A DNA stretch of 64,000 nt from Sceloporus undulatus (GCF_019175285.1 NC_056522.1:34720193-34784192); one strand, 5' to 3'. Positions 46,440 to 58,804 are shown, numbered from the stretch's first letter. The notes: a model not told the origin generated them from the sequence alone. Made by a program: numbers and translations.

Positions 46440-47690
46440 TGCTCTTCAAGGTACGCACCCACGTATCTTCAATTATTGTCATCTTAGCAAGTATACTCCA
46501 TGACCTCTTATTACTTGTTTTTTAGTGACACCTAAAGATCACAGGAAATGCAAAGCTGTTCTGTTAAATATCTTCCTTTAAAAAAACATTGTTTCTTTTT
46601 CATTTCAATGCTTTGTTTTTTTTTAAATGTGACACCCATTAAATATGACAGATTCTCAATGCAGATCATATTATGAGTATATATAATGAAGAGAACTGCA
46701 GAACTGTTGTTCTTGACAACACAATGAATCATTTCTAGTTTGCAACATCCTCATGAAGGCATTGGCTGAACCAGGAGATTATTCCTATAAATAGCTTTAC
46801 AATAATGCTGTCAAAACTGAGTACCTTTTCTACAGGGAAGCAGCCATGATGCAATTCCCCGTTTTAGATCTGCAATTACTGGATTCAAAAGTTAAGCATA
46901 TTAATATATCGAATGCTTTCTTCCAAAAACAGTAATATGAACACAGGCTACATTCATATACCAAATGCCAAATTCAAGACATGCAAGCAAAACAAATTAG
47001 TGACAGAAGGTCCAGTGCACTGGATAATACTGAACTTTGGCTTGAACTTCTGCCATAATCTTCATTTAATCAACTTTAGATCTTTCTCTGGCTCAATGCC
47101 CCTTCTTTCAAATATGAATAATAGAGACTTGTCTGGCAGGAATGAGGAGGATGAGATGTGGGGTGTAAAATAGAAATTTGTGCGCACAATTGCACATGAA
47201 TATCTCCTTCAAACAAATGGATGATGCTTTGAACCTCAGCAGTGCTATAATGACTGAAGTGAGGAAAAAAGGAGTACACTGTAAATGCAATCCATTCTCC
47301 CTTAAAAGAGAGTTGATAATAAAAACTGATAACACCAGCTACACATTTTGGTGCAGGGTCAGTAGTTTTTCCACTCTCCTGCACTCTTTGGAATACATGA
47401 GACTTAATCTGGAAGGCATTCCAAGCATACAGGTCTATTTCTATTAGTTGACCATGGGATAAGGAAGAGACACATTTGCACACTAGAATGACAGTCTCAT
47501 GGTTGGCACCCAGTTGTGGAACTCAGTTGTTTCTATTCATTATCTGTACCAAAGTTGGAGAAACTTTGTTCCTTAGGACATCTTGTGCTACAGCTCCCAC
47601 AGTCCTTAACATTGGTTGTGCTGGGAATTCTAGGCCAAATTACTTATAGAACAAAAAGGTTCATCACCCCTGAGCTATATAATACCACTT
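46440..47690. other. Non-genic sequence
   Basis: No exon or repeat confidently identified. Confidence 0.4.
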
Positions 47691-47694
47691 CAAC

Positions 47695-47928
47695 TACATC
47701 TGCACTGCAGAAATAATCCACTTTGACACCGCTTTTAACTACCATGGCTGAATGCTATGAATTCTGGGAAATGCAGTTTCTCACAAGAGCATACATTCTG
47801 ACAGGGAAGGCTAATTGTCTCACAAAACTACAAATCCCAGAATTTCATAACATTCAGTCAGGGCAGTTAAAAGTGGTGTCAACCTGGATTATTTCTGCAG
47901 TGTGGATGCAGCCTTCAACAACCATCCT
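47695..47928. mobile_element. Palindromic hAT-like MITE
   Basis: 'catctgcactgcagaaataa' to 'ttatttctgcagtgtggatg', near-perfect ends of the 11,645 family. Confidence 0.78.
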
Positions 47929-48467
47929 GTAATATGTGTATCTGAAGGTAAGCCCAATTGAATTCACTGAGGTTTACCTCTGGGTAGACATGAACAGAAC
48001 TTCTCTGTCGCTTGCTGACGCAATGAATTCCTATTAACATGCCTAGGATATTGCCATAGCAGAAAGGAAAGTGTCAGTTTTTGACACACAGTTTAAACAG
48101 CTTTCCTAAATCTGAACCACTACCACCACCCCATGCACAGATGTACCAGACTGCAACTCCCATCATTCTAACCATTGGGAATGATAATAATTGTAATCCA
48201 GCATATCTGGAGAGCAGAGGACAGGAATCACTGGTCTTGACATATTAGGAAAAAGTTGTAAGAAAAATCAGAGGGGGAGAAAGAGGTTACCTCTAAGTTT
48301 ATGCCAGTACATAAATTTCATCTCCTTCCCACCCTTCACTCCAACAGAGAGAGGGTCAGCAACTGAACAAATGTGAAAGGAGAGCCAGGACATTGTGGAA
48401 ACTTTTTTCTCCCTTTTCACACATTAAACCAGCCCTTGATAAGTCTAGAGATGCAGTTATCTCCTTG

Positions 48468-48703
48468 ATGTTGTGTGCCTTCAACTTGTTTCCAACTCAT
48501 GGTGACTCTAAGGTGGACCTATCCTGGGGTTTTCTTGGCAGGTTTCTTCAGAGGGGCTTTGCCATTGCCATCCTCTGCAGCTGAGAGAGTATGACTTTCC
48601 CAAAGTCACCCAGTGGTTTTCAATGGCTGAGCTGGGATTAGCACCTTAGTCTCCAGAGTCATGTTTCAATGCTTTAACCACTACACCATGCTGGTTTACA
48701 GTT
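48468..48703 (-). mobile_element. tRNA-SINE, reverse
   Basis: Starts 'ttgtgtgccttcaacttgtt' (tail complement), then 'gtatgactttcccaaagtca' and 'actacaccatgctgg' (head complement). Confidence 0.86.
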
Positions 48704-48709
48704 ACATTC

Positions 48710-48893
48710 TGACATACAAATAAATATACTATATACAAGTTGAATCTGAAATCCAAAATATTCCAAAATTCTGAATTATCCACATGGTGGCTGATAAAAG
48801 TGACACTTTTGCTTTCTGGTGGTTCAGTGTACATAAACTGTGTTTCAGGCATAACATTATTATTATGTAATTTTTCAAAAAGTGTGTATAAAA
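48710..48893. mobile_element. Mariner-type repeat fragment
   Basis: 'tacaagttgaatctgaaatc' and 'tggctgataaaagtgacact' match the interior of the element class at 23,846-24,520. It lies between two SINEs. Confidence 0.5.
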
Positions 48894-49112
48894 TTGGTGT
48901 TGTTGTTTTGTGCCTTTAAGTTGTTTCCAACTTAGGGAGACCCTAAGAAGACCCTATCACAGGGTTTTCTTGGCAAGATTGGTTCAGGGGAGGTTTGCCA
49001 TTGCCTTCGATTGAAGCTGAGAGAGTGTGACTTGCCCAAAGGCACCCAGTAGATTTCATGGCCAAGCTAGGAATTGAACCCTGGTCTCCAGAGTCTTAGT
49101 CCAGCTTTTAAC
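48894..49112 (-). mobile_element. tRNA-SINE, reverse
   Basis: 'tgttgttttgtgcctttaag', 'gagtgtgacttgcccaaagg', 'ggaattgaaccctggtctcc'. Confidence 0.87.
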
Positions 49113-49478
49113 CAGTCTATGCACATAAGATGTATACAAAAGAAAAAATAGTTTCATGGATGCTACTTTGCTATATGATATTACACGATGGTGATTTCCC
49201 CCCCTTTGGCTGCAAAAAGGATTGGGAAGAGAGAGTTAAATAAAATATCCATAAATTGCCATGAAGACTCAAAATATTAATCTGATTTTTATGCCGACAA
49301 TGTATACATTTACCAATAATGGGAAAGCTTTTTATTTTATATCAGCAATAATTTTAACTATATGTTAAATGTCAGGATGTCTTTTGCACTTTTGTACTCT
49401 TGCGTCTTTTGTTTTGTTTGGTGTATTTAAAAAAGCTCTTTTTCATTGCCTTTGGCTAGCACAATACACAATGGTTTG

Positions 49479-49590
49479 ATATGACGGTGATACTATACGA
49501 TTTTGGGTGCTACTGTACTATATGAGGATGACAAATCATATAGTACAGTAGCATCCAGAAGCACATAGTATCACCATTGTAGGCTGTATC
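49479..49590. repeat. Long palindrome
   Basis: 'atgacggtgatactatacga..gctactgtactatatgaggatgac' pairs with 'aaatcatatagtacagtagc..catagtatcaccattgta'. Arms about 50 bp, loop under 10 bp. A fragment of the same sequence is at about 49,162-49,195. Confidence 0.7.
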
Positions 49591-49805
49591 GACATGGTAG
49601 AAATCATCCCGTTTGAGACCGCTTTAACTGCCCTGGCTAAGTTCTAGGGAATCCTAAGAATTGTAGTTTGTTGTGGCACCAGACATCTCTGACAGAGAAG
49701 GCTAAATGTCTCACCAAACTGTAGTTCCTGGATTTCCCTAGCATTGAGCCAGGGCAGTTAAAGCGGTCTCAACCTGGATTATTTCTGCAGTGTGGTTTAG
49801 ACCTT
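49585..49805. mobile_element. Palindromic hAT-like MITE
   Basis: 'gtttgagaccgctttaactg' and 'gcggtctcaacctggattat' arms; ends 'tttctgcagtgtggttt'. Same family as 11,645. Confidence 0.75.
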
Positions 49806-49838
49806 GAAGGACCAAATTGTTCCCAGTCCCATCAGGAG

Positions 49839-51010
49839 GTTGAAATGGAGGACAGGTCCTGGGGGGAGGGGGAGGAAGACGTCTGGTCACCCTGCGCAAA
49901 GGAGGACAAGGCAGAACAAAATGTAGGACATTCCAGAAAAATGGAGGAGATGACCACATGACATCTTAGGGCACTCATGTAAATGCAAATGCATGCTTCT
50001 CAGTCATGCCCAAAATGGAGGACATTTTGAGATTCCTCCTGGACAGAAGGTTGAAATGGAGGGCAGGTCCTGGAAAAGGAGGACAAGACAGCACACAATG
50101 TAGGGCATTAGAGAAAAATGGAGGACATGACCATATGAAAGCTGAGGACACTCATGTAAATACAAATGCATGTTTCTTAGTCATGCCCAAAATGGAGGAC
50201 ATTTTGAGATTCCTCTTAGACAAAAGGCTGAAACAGAAGACAGGTCCTGCAAAAGGAGGACAAGGCAGAGGAAATGTAGGACGTTCCAGAAAAATGGAGG
50301 ACCCGGCCATATGAGAAGCTGAGAACACTGATGTAAATACAAATGCATGCTTCTTAGGCATTTTGGGGATTCCTCCTGGGCATAAGGTTGGAATGGAGGA
50401 CAGGTCCTGGAAAAGGAGGACGCCTGGGAAGGAGGGCTCCTTCCCAGGAGAGGCTCTTCCCGCCCAGCCTGCCCCCCTGGACTCACCTGGGGCCTCGCAG
50501 GTGCTGAGGGAGAATCCTGCGCCCAACAAGTTCCCTTGCGCTGCAGCTGCCTTTTCTCCGCTGTCTGTCTGACTCTGCTGCTCCTCCAGAGAACTCAGTC
50601 CTCCTCAGGAGAGAGGGAAGGCGGGTCAGAAAACCCTCCCTCCTGGCGCCTCATTGGCAAAGGCTGAAGGGACACTCCCCCTCCACTAAGCCTCTTTGCT
50701 GGGGGGGGGGTCTGTGTGTGTGTGTCTGTGAGAGACCAGCTGTCCTCTTTTTCCAGGACCTGTCCTCCATTTCAGCCTTCTGCCCAGGAGGCATGCCAAA
50801 AGGGCCTCCCTTCTGAGCATCCCTCACAGATGCATCCCTTTATATTTCTGTGAGTGTTTTCAGCCATCAAGGTTAGGCCATGTCCTACATTTTTGCCTTG
50901 ACTGTCCTACATTTTGCACAGGGTAACCAGCTGTCCTCCTTTTCCAGGAACCTGTCCTCCATTTCAGCCTTCTGCCCAGGAGGACTTCCAAAAGATCCTC
51001 CTTTCTGAGC
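49839..51010. mobile_element. Tandem and inverted 'ggaggacaggtcctgg' repeat cluster, hAT-like element(s)
   Basis: Four direct units starting near 49,839, 50,049, 50,226 and 50,387 (spacing about 210, 177 and 161 bp) share 'ggaggacaggtcctgg', 'gaggacaaggcag', 'gaaaaatggaggaca' and 'catgtaaatacaaatgcatg'. Two inverted units follow (about 50,736-50,800 and 50,880-50,990). The middle (50,410-50,720) is GC-rich with a CCAAT-box complement 'cctcattggc' and, on the - strand, a CAG|GTGAGT donor at about 50,490. Confidence 0.65.
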
Positions 51011-51019
51011 TTCCCTCAG

Positions 51020-51395
51020 ATGCATCCATTTGAGACAGTGGTGCTGGAGAAGAGTGGCAAGGATCCTCTGGACAGTCAGGAAAACAAACCAATGGGTCCT
51101 GGGCCAGATCAAGCCTGAACTCTCCCTGGAAGCAAAGATGACAAAACTGAAGTTGTCGTACATTTGCCACATCCTGAGAAGGCAAATGGAAAAGGACAAT
51201 AATGCTAGGGAAGGTAGAAGGCAACAGAAAAAGAGGAAGACCACATGCAAAATGGATAGACTCAATTAGGAGGTCATGGGCCTGAATTTAGAGGACCTGA
51301 ACAGAGCAGTGGAGGACAGGGGGTCTTGGAAATGTCTTATCCACAGGGTAGCAATGAGTTCTAGTCAACTCAAGGGCAGTTGGCAACAACAAAGT
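51020..51395 (+). mobile_element. RTE-BovB LINE 3' fragment
   Basis: The + frame from 51,030 reads 'RQWCWRRVARILWTVRKTNQ', 'LSLEAKMTKLKLSYICHILR', the BovB C-terminus. 'caactcaagggcagttggca' near the end is typical. Confidence 0.88.
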
Positions 51396-52624
51396 GCATT
51401 CTTTGCCAAAGCCTTAAACAATGAATTCTTATTTTATTTTCACAGTAACTGCTTAGAGTGGTGTGTGCCCCTTCCCCCTTTTAAGGCTCCTTCATACATA
51501 CTCAACTCAAGTAGTCTATGATTTGTTATTATGCAGCAAGTCACATTCAGGTCCAGGTCCCTGGTGACCAGGCCTGAATGATGTAAACAGCTGGAAACAT
51601 ATTTCATGCATGGACACACTACAAAGGTCCACAAGGAATGTTTTGCATCTGGCTGTAAAAAAGAAAGTTGTGAATGGCCCTCCTCAGATGGATAGACTAT
51701 TATTAGCATTATTGAATATATTTTTGTTTTGTTTTTGTTTGTTGTTTGTAAAGCACTGAATAAAGATTGAGATTGTTGAATATGCAATGATAGATAGATA
51801 GATAGATAGATAGATGATAGATAGATAGATAGATAGAATTAAAACAATACAGTTTGAAGCAATGTAAAAAATTAAAAGGAGAGTTAAATATGAAAAGTCT
51901 GTAGAAATGAACACATGTTTAACTGTTATGTGAAAAATGTTTCTGGGTGAGTCAGTTGAATTTCCAGTGAGACGTATTCTAGTAGTGTGGAGCCATCACT
52001 AAGATGTGCTCATGTGCCTCACAACTTTTGCAGTGCCTCCAAGAAAGATCTAAAAGTCAGGCAAATCCATAATGGAATACATGTAAGGTAACTAGGCCTG
52101 TCTATTTAAGGCTTTAAAGACCCATGTCTAGTACTTCAAGCTGAACCCAGAAACTAATTGTCAGGTTATTACTGTACTTTCCTAGCCTAAGGAGGAGGAC
52201 TTCTCTTTATTGTGTTGCAAGTATACTTAGCTCTTATTCTCTTCTTCCAGAGATCCCTGAAAGACTTCTACACAGCAGAGTTCAAAAAGTAATTTAAAAT
52301 ATTACCTATTAGAGAACTGTTTTCTTACTCATTAGTCACAAGTACTGAGAAACATCAATTGATAGCAAAAGTGAGATTCACTTATCCCTGCCAAGGGTTT
52401 TAAGCGCTTAGTTCTTCAAAATCTGAGTTTGAATCCTGTATGTCTATCCATGTTTGTTGGGCTGAAGGGCTAATTGCAGCAGGCAGTTAAATTTGGCTGG
52501 AAACGTACTTGAGAGTTTCCATCATTTTTCTAACAAGGATTTATCAAGAAGAAACTGAATTACATTAGAAATTTGCAAACTGTTAAGAAAGCAGGAAAGT
52601 TAGGATTCAGTGAAATAATGTCAA
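51396..52624. other. Non-genic sequence with (GATA)n
   Basis: No gene. A (GATA)n tract lies at 51,790-51,837. Confidence 0.45.
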
Positions 52625-52633
52625 AAGGACTTG

Positions 52634-52852
52634 GGTAGCCTAAAGGCACCATGACCCTGTCTGACCTTGGAAGCTAAGCAAGGTCAGCCTTGGTTAGTAC
52701 TTGGATAGGAGAATGCCAACAAATATGAGGGTCTAAGCTGTATTTCAGAGGAAGGAACTGGCAAAATAATCTCTAAGTATTTCTTGCCCAAGAAAGCCTT
52801 ATAAAATTAATGACAGACAACCTGAAGGCACACACACACATACACAATGAGA
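52634..52852 (+). mobile_element. 5S-rRNA-derived SINE
   Basis: 52,636-52,722 resembles 5S rRNA: 'gtagcctaaaggcacc', 'ccttggaagctaagcaaggt' (internal promoter box A/IE region) and 'ggttagtacttggataggag' (box C). The body then runs to a tail 'acctgaaggcacacacac' shared with the tRNA SINEs of this window. It is a decayed copy, not a functional 5S gene. Confidence 0.85.
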
Positions 52853-53228
52853 GTTCAATGAGGTTTAAAGAGTCCAAATGTGAGTGTTGGTGAAGGACAC
52901 ATACACCAATCTGTAATTTCAGTATCACCCTGCAGCTAAAAGTCTTTCAACTTTTGGATATTAGGCAGATTAAAAAATTAAACAGGCTGTCAGTCAGGTT
53001 GGGTGTAATATCAAGCTTTTGGAAATCCGTGGCTGGAAATAAGAGCATGAAAACATAGGCATATTAAAACAACAAAATTAATAATAGATATCTGAGTAAA
53101 TGAAATGCCAAATTACACAGTACATTAAACATATTTAGTGTATAGTCTAGAATCTCTTCCTTTCTTGCTTGAGAGCAAGCATGGGAAACCCTCTTCCCCA
53201 GTTTAAATCACGACAAGCTAGGGGAAGT
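52853..53228. other. Non-genic sequence
   Basis: Nothing recognised. Confidence 0.4.
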
Positions 53229-53625
53229 ACTGTATATACTCATGTATAACTCTAGAAATTTTAGTCCAAAAATTGACCCAAAAAACCTGAATCGATTTCT
53301 CCGTGGGACAGTGTAACTCTTATTTTAAAAAAGGAACCATCCTCTGGTGAAAGGCAAGAGAATACTCTATCCTGGAAGCACTGACTCTCTTCTATTCTCT
53401 CATCTATCAAGCCTTTAAGGTGAGCACAAACAGTTATGCCTGCTGGAATTTTTTAAATTCTTTGGCATTGTTTTCCTTTGCTTCATCCTTTAGATCCTTT
53501 GTTACCTGCCCCTAAGTTTTATCCTTGACTTATCCACGGGTCATATCAAAATCAATAATTTTTGTCCCAAAACCTGCCCTCAACTTATAAATGAGGTCTA
53601 CTTATAGTCGGGTATATACAGTACA
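53229..53625. mobile_element. Mariner-type non-autonomous element
   Basis: Inverted ends TACTGTATATACTCATGTAT and 'agtcgggtatatacagta'. The right part 'cttatccacgggtcatatca' also occurs at 38,523. Confidence 0.65.
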
Positions 53626-54148
53626 CATAGGTAGAAGAGGCTTAACATTCTTTATCCTCCCCACCCAGCCAGCTGTTATCTCCTGCCTCCTTAAATTTAG
53701 TCTATCCATACTTCAGCTTTAAAAAAATCAATTCTCCAGTTTGAACATGTAACTGAAATTGTCTGGCGAGGCTAAAAATAAAAAGAGGCCTATTTATGTA
53801 TTCATTTATTTATTTATTACATAAGAGCTTTTTAATACTTATGTCAAATACTTAACCAGAGATCTACAGTCTTTTGGTTCTAATTAATTACTGAGGATGA
53901 TGAGTCTGTCATCATATATCTCTGCTTTAGCTTTTTTATCCCCTGCTGCCTGGTAATATAGCACTTTATAAGAGTGTTCAGACTTCAAGCCTCTACAAGC
54001 TTGCTGGGTTTTAAATCAAAAGATAACTGGAAGATGGTTCAGGCCCTGTAGGCTGGCAAACAATTAGAAGTTATTAGCTCCAGTAAAAAGCACGGATATA
54101 AAACACTAAATGCTAGGGAAATTAGCCATTGGAGAATATGGTACAACA
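53626..54148. other. Non-genic sequence
   Basis: AT-rich; an ATTT run near 53,800-53,818. Confidence 0.4.
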
Positions 54149-54380
54149 CAGTGGGCCCTTTATCTGCTGGAGTTTGGTTTGACCATTGCTCCACCTCCCA
54201 TGGCTACCAAAATCCAAGCATGCTCAAGTCCTGTTATATAAAATGCCATAGTAAAATGGTGTCCCTTATACAAAATGGCAAAATCAAGGTTTGCTTTCTG
54301 AAATTTATATATTTTTAAAATATTTGCAAGCTGTGGATAGTAGCATTTGTGGATAAAATAGGGATACAGAGGACCAACTG
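54149..54380. mobile_element. Tc1/mariner-type MITE
   Basis: Ends CAGTGGGCCCTTTATCTGCT and 'acagaggaccaactg'; TA follows the right end. Contains 'aaatggtgtcccttatacaa' shared with 43,605 and 44,598. Confidence 0.68.
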
Positions 54381-55089
54381 TAATACTCTGCAGTGAAAGA
54401 CAAGTAGCTTGTGATTCTTATTCTATGTGAATGCCCTCCTCTCTCCTTTGCTGTAGCAACCTCATCACTTGCATGGGGGTAACATGGTCTTTGCAGCATA
54501 TTGCTCAAATAAGCCCCTAAATAAAGAACTCCTGATAGGTTAACAAGGCTTTATTTGTTGTTTTATTAAGCAAAACTCCCAAAAGTCTTTCTTTGCTAAA
54601 GTGGAAAACATAAAGTGCTATTTTCAAAGTTCAAGGAAATTCTCATACATCAGTGTTTCTCATATTGTGGTACACCAAATATTTTGGACTTCAGTTCCCA
54701 GAATTCCTGACTATTGGCTAGGTTGGAATTCTGGGAGCTTTGGAAGTCCAAAACATACAGAGATCTAAAGACTGAGAACTACGGTTTTAGATTAACCATT
54801 TCAGGAACAAAAAGAAATGTACTTACCCTTGGGGTCAAACCAGATTGGATGCCACAGAAATGTTTCAGGCTTTTGACCCATTGCTCCCTCCTTCAGTCCC
54901 AGCCCAGATCAGCAGTCTTCTATTTTGAACAAATATTCCCTCAATTATTAATTGCTCAAATTGTGTCAAGCCCAGAATTACAGTGGTACATCAGCTCAAA
55001 CAAATGTTCCTATCTAAACAGACTATGGAGGTCTTTCAGAAAGGTCATTTCTGAACTATAAATGTGAATCTATTACTCATACTAGTTTA
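54381..55089. other. Non-genic sequence
   Basis: A MITE arm pair 'cagaattcctgactattggc' / 'ggaattctgggagcttt' at about 54,690-54,745; otherwise nothing recognised. Confidence 0.4.
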
Positions 55090-55114
55090 TTACATGGGAG
55101 GCTAAGTGCCTAAA

Positions 55115-55462
55115 TCCCGTGCAAAAATGGGATTTAAATCCAGGAAAAATCCCACAAATGCGAGATCGTTTTCACAGTCATGAAGGGCACTGAGCATTAA
55201 AGCAAAAATAAACCACTCAGAAAGTGGACAAAATCAGCCATTTTTTACTTTTGGGAGAATCCTAAAAGTAAAAAGCAGCTGATTTTGTCCACTTTCTGTG
55301 CGGTTTATTTTTGCATTAATGCTCAATGCCCTTCATGAGTGTGAAAACGATCCCACTTTTGTGGGATTTTTTCACTTTGTGTACGTGTTAATATGCAACA
55401 TCGTGTGCAAATAATCCCGCATTTCCGTTTTAAATCCCGTTTCTGCATGGGAAAACCCCCGT
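55115..55462. mobile_element. Large foldback MITE
   Basis: The left arm runs from 'cccgtgcaaaaatgggattt' through 'gatcgttttcacagtcatga' and 'aagtggacaaaatcagccat'. It is mirrored by 'agctgattttgtccactttc', 'tcatgagtgtgaaaacgatc' and 'aaatcccgtttctgcatggg'. The inner arms (about 120 bp) are nearly continuous with a loop of only a few bases around 55,258-55,266. Confidence 0.75.
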
Positions 55463-55589
55463 GTGATAAACTCCATAGTTCAGTTATGTTTGCATGTGAC
55501 AAGTACCTATTCTGAAAGTAATTACTAGGCTCTAGTAATGTGGGGATGTAGTGTGCATATGGACAAACTGTCTGGTTAGCTGATGGCTT

Positions 55590-56100
55590 CAGCTATTTAT
55601 TTTTAGTTAGTTAGTTAGTTAGTTATTTGCCACCCTTCTCCCAGAGTGGGACCCAAGACACCTTCCAGAAAGAGTAAATTAAAAAACATTTACAATAAAA
55701 TCACTTCATAAAATACACTAAAATCATTTCAAAAATACCCAAAAGTTTAAAAGATAAATAAAATTTTCCAATAAAAAGCTTTGCTACTTATACATTAAAA
55801 GCCTGCTTAAACAAAAATGTCTTTGCCTGCCGGCCAAAGAAAAACACAAAGGGGACCAGCTTAATTTTACATGGAAGGGAGTTCTAGAGCATGAGAGCAG
55901 CCACTGAGAAGGCTCTGTCCTGTGTCCTTATCAAGCAAATCTGTAAAATCCAGAGAAGAAGATAGGTCTTTTAAAACTGGTTTAAGGTGAGTATGGCCTG
56001 GATTTGATGTGGAACTAGACTCAAATTGTGAAGACAGTCCGCAGTCAAATTGGGACTTTGGCTCTGTGTCATGAAGACAGGTCACAACGAGAGCAAAGGG
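55590..56100 (-). mobile_element. L2-type LINE 3' fragment, old
   Basis: 'tgccacccttctcccagagt', 'gggagttctagagcatgaga' and 'gccactgagaaggctctgtc' are the complement of L2 C-terminal code and 3' UTR. A (TTAG)n run marks the tail. Confidence 0.65.
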
Positions 56101-56394
56101 AAACTGGTTTAAATGACCTATGCAGACATGCCATTAGAATGAAACTAGAACCACAGTCTGGTTCTCCTTAACAATTACCAAGTAGAATGTGTCAGCATTT
56201 TGTGAGTCACATGGTTTTCACAAAGTATAAAAATGTAAGAATTCTATAAAATCTACATAATAAAAATCTGTTTCCTTTAAGGGGCAGATGCACTGAGGGA
56301 AGGTCATAGACAGGGCTTGACCAAAAGAAGCAACTATTGGATCTCCAGACACCCACAAAAGGCATATTGCTGAGAACCATTTTAAGTATTTTAA

Positions 56395-56476
56395 AAATAT
56401 TTTATTAATTGTATGTACAGCGCTGTGTACATTTACAGTGCTATATAAATAAAGCATAATAATAATAATAATAATA
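56395..56476 (+). mobile_element. L2-type LINE 3' terminus
   Basis: 'gtacagcgctgtgtacattt', 'cagtgctatataaataaagc' and (ATA)n, the same end as 37,200-37,272. Confidence 0.7.
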
Positions 56477-58644
56477 AGTAACCGTGGTTCATAGATCTGT
56501 CTTCTGCAAAGTTGTCTACTTATGAAAGATAAAACAACATTTAAGCTAGAAACCTTCACTACATTTTGAGAAAACACATTCTACAAGTTAATTTTGTACA
56601 AGTATGAAGTCACATTTCTTGTTTTGCTTCAACTGAATTTCTAGTTCAGTTTAATTGAACAACATGACATGACCCTGACTTCTCATCAGATCTGTAAAAG
56701 AGACTGAGAAAGAGAGAATAATATATCCCACCTGCAAATTATGTAGTCCTCACTGTAGATATGCAAACAGTTGCTAAGAAACATATAGATAAGGGAAGTT
56801 TCCAGGGTCCTTCTGCAGGAGTTTTCATCACATTCTCTATGCTTCCCAGTTGTCTACCTCTTATTACAGAAGTTGAATAGTCATCATTGTACAATGTAAA
56901 TATGGGCATAACAGGTAAACATCCTGGTTTACTCTGGACATACCTTCAGGCTTCAGGCTAGGCTTCCTCTATCTCCAGCAGGAAAAGATATTTTCATTTA
57001 AGTAGGTTCTTAAGTTGACTTGCTTGATGAAGTAGTTTTTAATCTGGTGGCTGATATTTATTTTGGTTTTGTGTGTGTGTTTTAATGCATGTGTTTTTAA
57101 TATATATATATTAACGGATAAGTTTTTATGTTCCAACTATAATTTTGTATCATCATAATTTTGTTAACCATCTTAAGAACTATTTATTTCTGTGCAAAAT
57201 CAGCTGAGAATACATGAAATACAAAAGTGAGACCCAAGTGGACATTGTAAATCACATACCCAACAACATTTCTCTATAAAATCAGTCCTGAACATCGTTT
57301 GAATTTTCTTTAATAATAATAATAATAATAATAATAATTTGTATTCCGCTTTTTCACAAAGCAAAGCCATATATGTGCAAATGGATGTTCTCTAAAGCAG
57401 GAATAAGCAGGAATGGATCTACTGGTAGATCTCTGTATGATTTTAAGTGGATCATCACTTCTGTCTCCCAATTATTTAACAAGAGCAGCAACAAAATTTA
57501 TCCAGTTTTATCTTGCTACTTGCTAAAATTATGTGGCTGAAATTAGGCATTTCACTGTGTCTGAAAAGAAAACAACAACCCTCCCAAGTCAAGGTGCATA
57601 ATGCCCAAGCCCTTGGGATTCAAACAACATAAAGGCAGACATTCTGTATGCTCCTCACTCCTTCTCTGGCAGTAAAAGCCCAATAATAACAAATGAGTAC
57701 CTGACCAGTTGCTCAAGGCAACTGCTTTCCCTGCTGAATGGTAGGGTTTCTCCTAGCAGAAATGAAGACAGCTTGGGGTAACCAGGGATGTATTTTTGTG
57801 TGGATGGCCTGTAAGTTACATTAAATTTCGGTACTCAGAACAAATTCCTGCACTCATAATTCTTTGTCTCTCCTCCACCCCCAAAGTTTTCCATAAGATC
57901 CCAAGACCATAAAATTAATATCTGTCAAGCTTTAGTCTTGCTGAAAATAATTCATAGCTCAGTTTGCTTTGAAGCCTTCTATCCATCAACTCATTCTAAA
58001 CTCTGATTGCACAGATTGGTTACCCCACTAGACATTAAAGCTGCATTCGTGACTGCAAATGGAAGAGGACAACATAAAGCAAATTCCAAGATACTTTGGG
58101 AGATAAGTCAGGCAGTATGAAAGCCTATATTGCATTATAATTTAGCACACAAGTGCCATTCCTTTCTTCAGTGCTTAATTAATCATGGCAATGGGGAGTT
58201 CATAAAAGCATTTTAGAGGATCCAAGGTATTTCATATCCTTCATATGAGATCAGATTTCATAATGCTCCCTGAAAGGTTTCACCTGAAAGAGTAATTAAT
58301 TATTTTGTAAGGGAATCTGGTGGCTTTTCATTAGAGCTGTATTTTCCTTAACAATTTTGTCAGTCACTGCAAAGAGTTAAAACAAGTGAGTAGTGCTAAA
58401 TCCCTACACACTATAATACAGCTGAAGCTTGTACATCCAGTTAAATTGGAAGGAGACTTAAGTCTTAAATCTCAGAGAGATCAGTGATTACCCACAGGAG
58501 ACAAGTTGATGGTTGTTTATAGCTACTAGTCATTAGAAAATACTTGAGGTTTTTAAAAAGGTTTAAAAAAAAATTAAAGGTTGTTTGACCAAGGATTAAC
58601 ACCTTTCACGATTTTAAGCAATCACATTTTAATCAACATATTTA
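56477..58644. other. Non-genic sequence
   Basis: No gene seen. An (AAT)n tract with a short LINE 3' end complement is at 57,313-57,370. Confidence 0.4.
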
Positions 58645-58804
58645 CAGTTGGCCCTCCATATCCATGGATTCTTTATCCATGGATTCAACCATCCATGGCT
58701 TGAATTTTTTTAAAAAAAATATAAATGCCCAAAAGTAGACCTTGATTTTGCCATTTTATATAAGGAACAGCATGTTATTATTAGTAGATACCAAGGGCCC
58801 ACTG
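58645..58804. mobile_element. Tc1/mariner-type MITE, intact ends
   Basis: CAGTTGGCCCTCCATATCC and 'ataccaagggcccactg' are inverted, with TA on both sides (58,643-58,644 and 58,805-58,806). Confidence 0.78.

Noticed and set aside
47076-47483. 135-codon ORF on the - strand.
   Set aside because: No family resemblance; amino acid composition is what AT-rich DNA gives by chance.
52636-52722. Possible functional 5S rRNA gene.
   Set aside because: Too many changes from the 5S sequence, no terminator in place, and a SINE body and tail follow.
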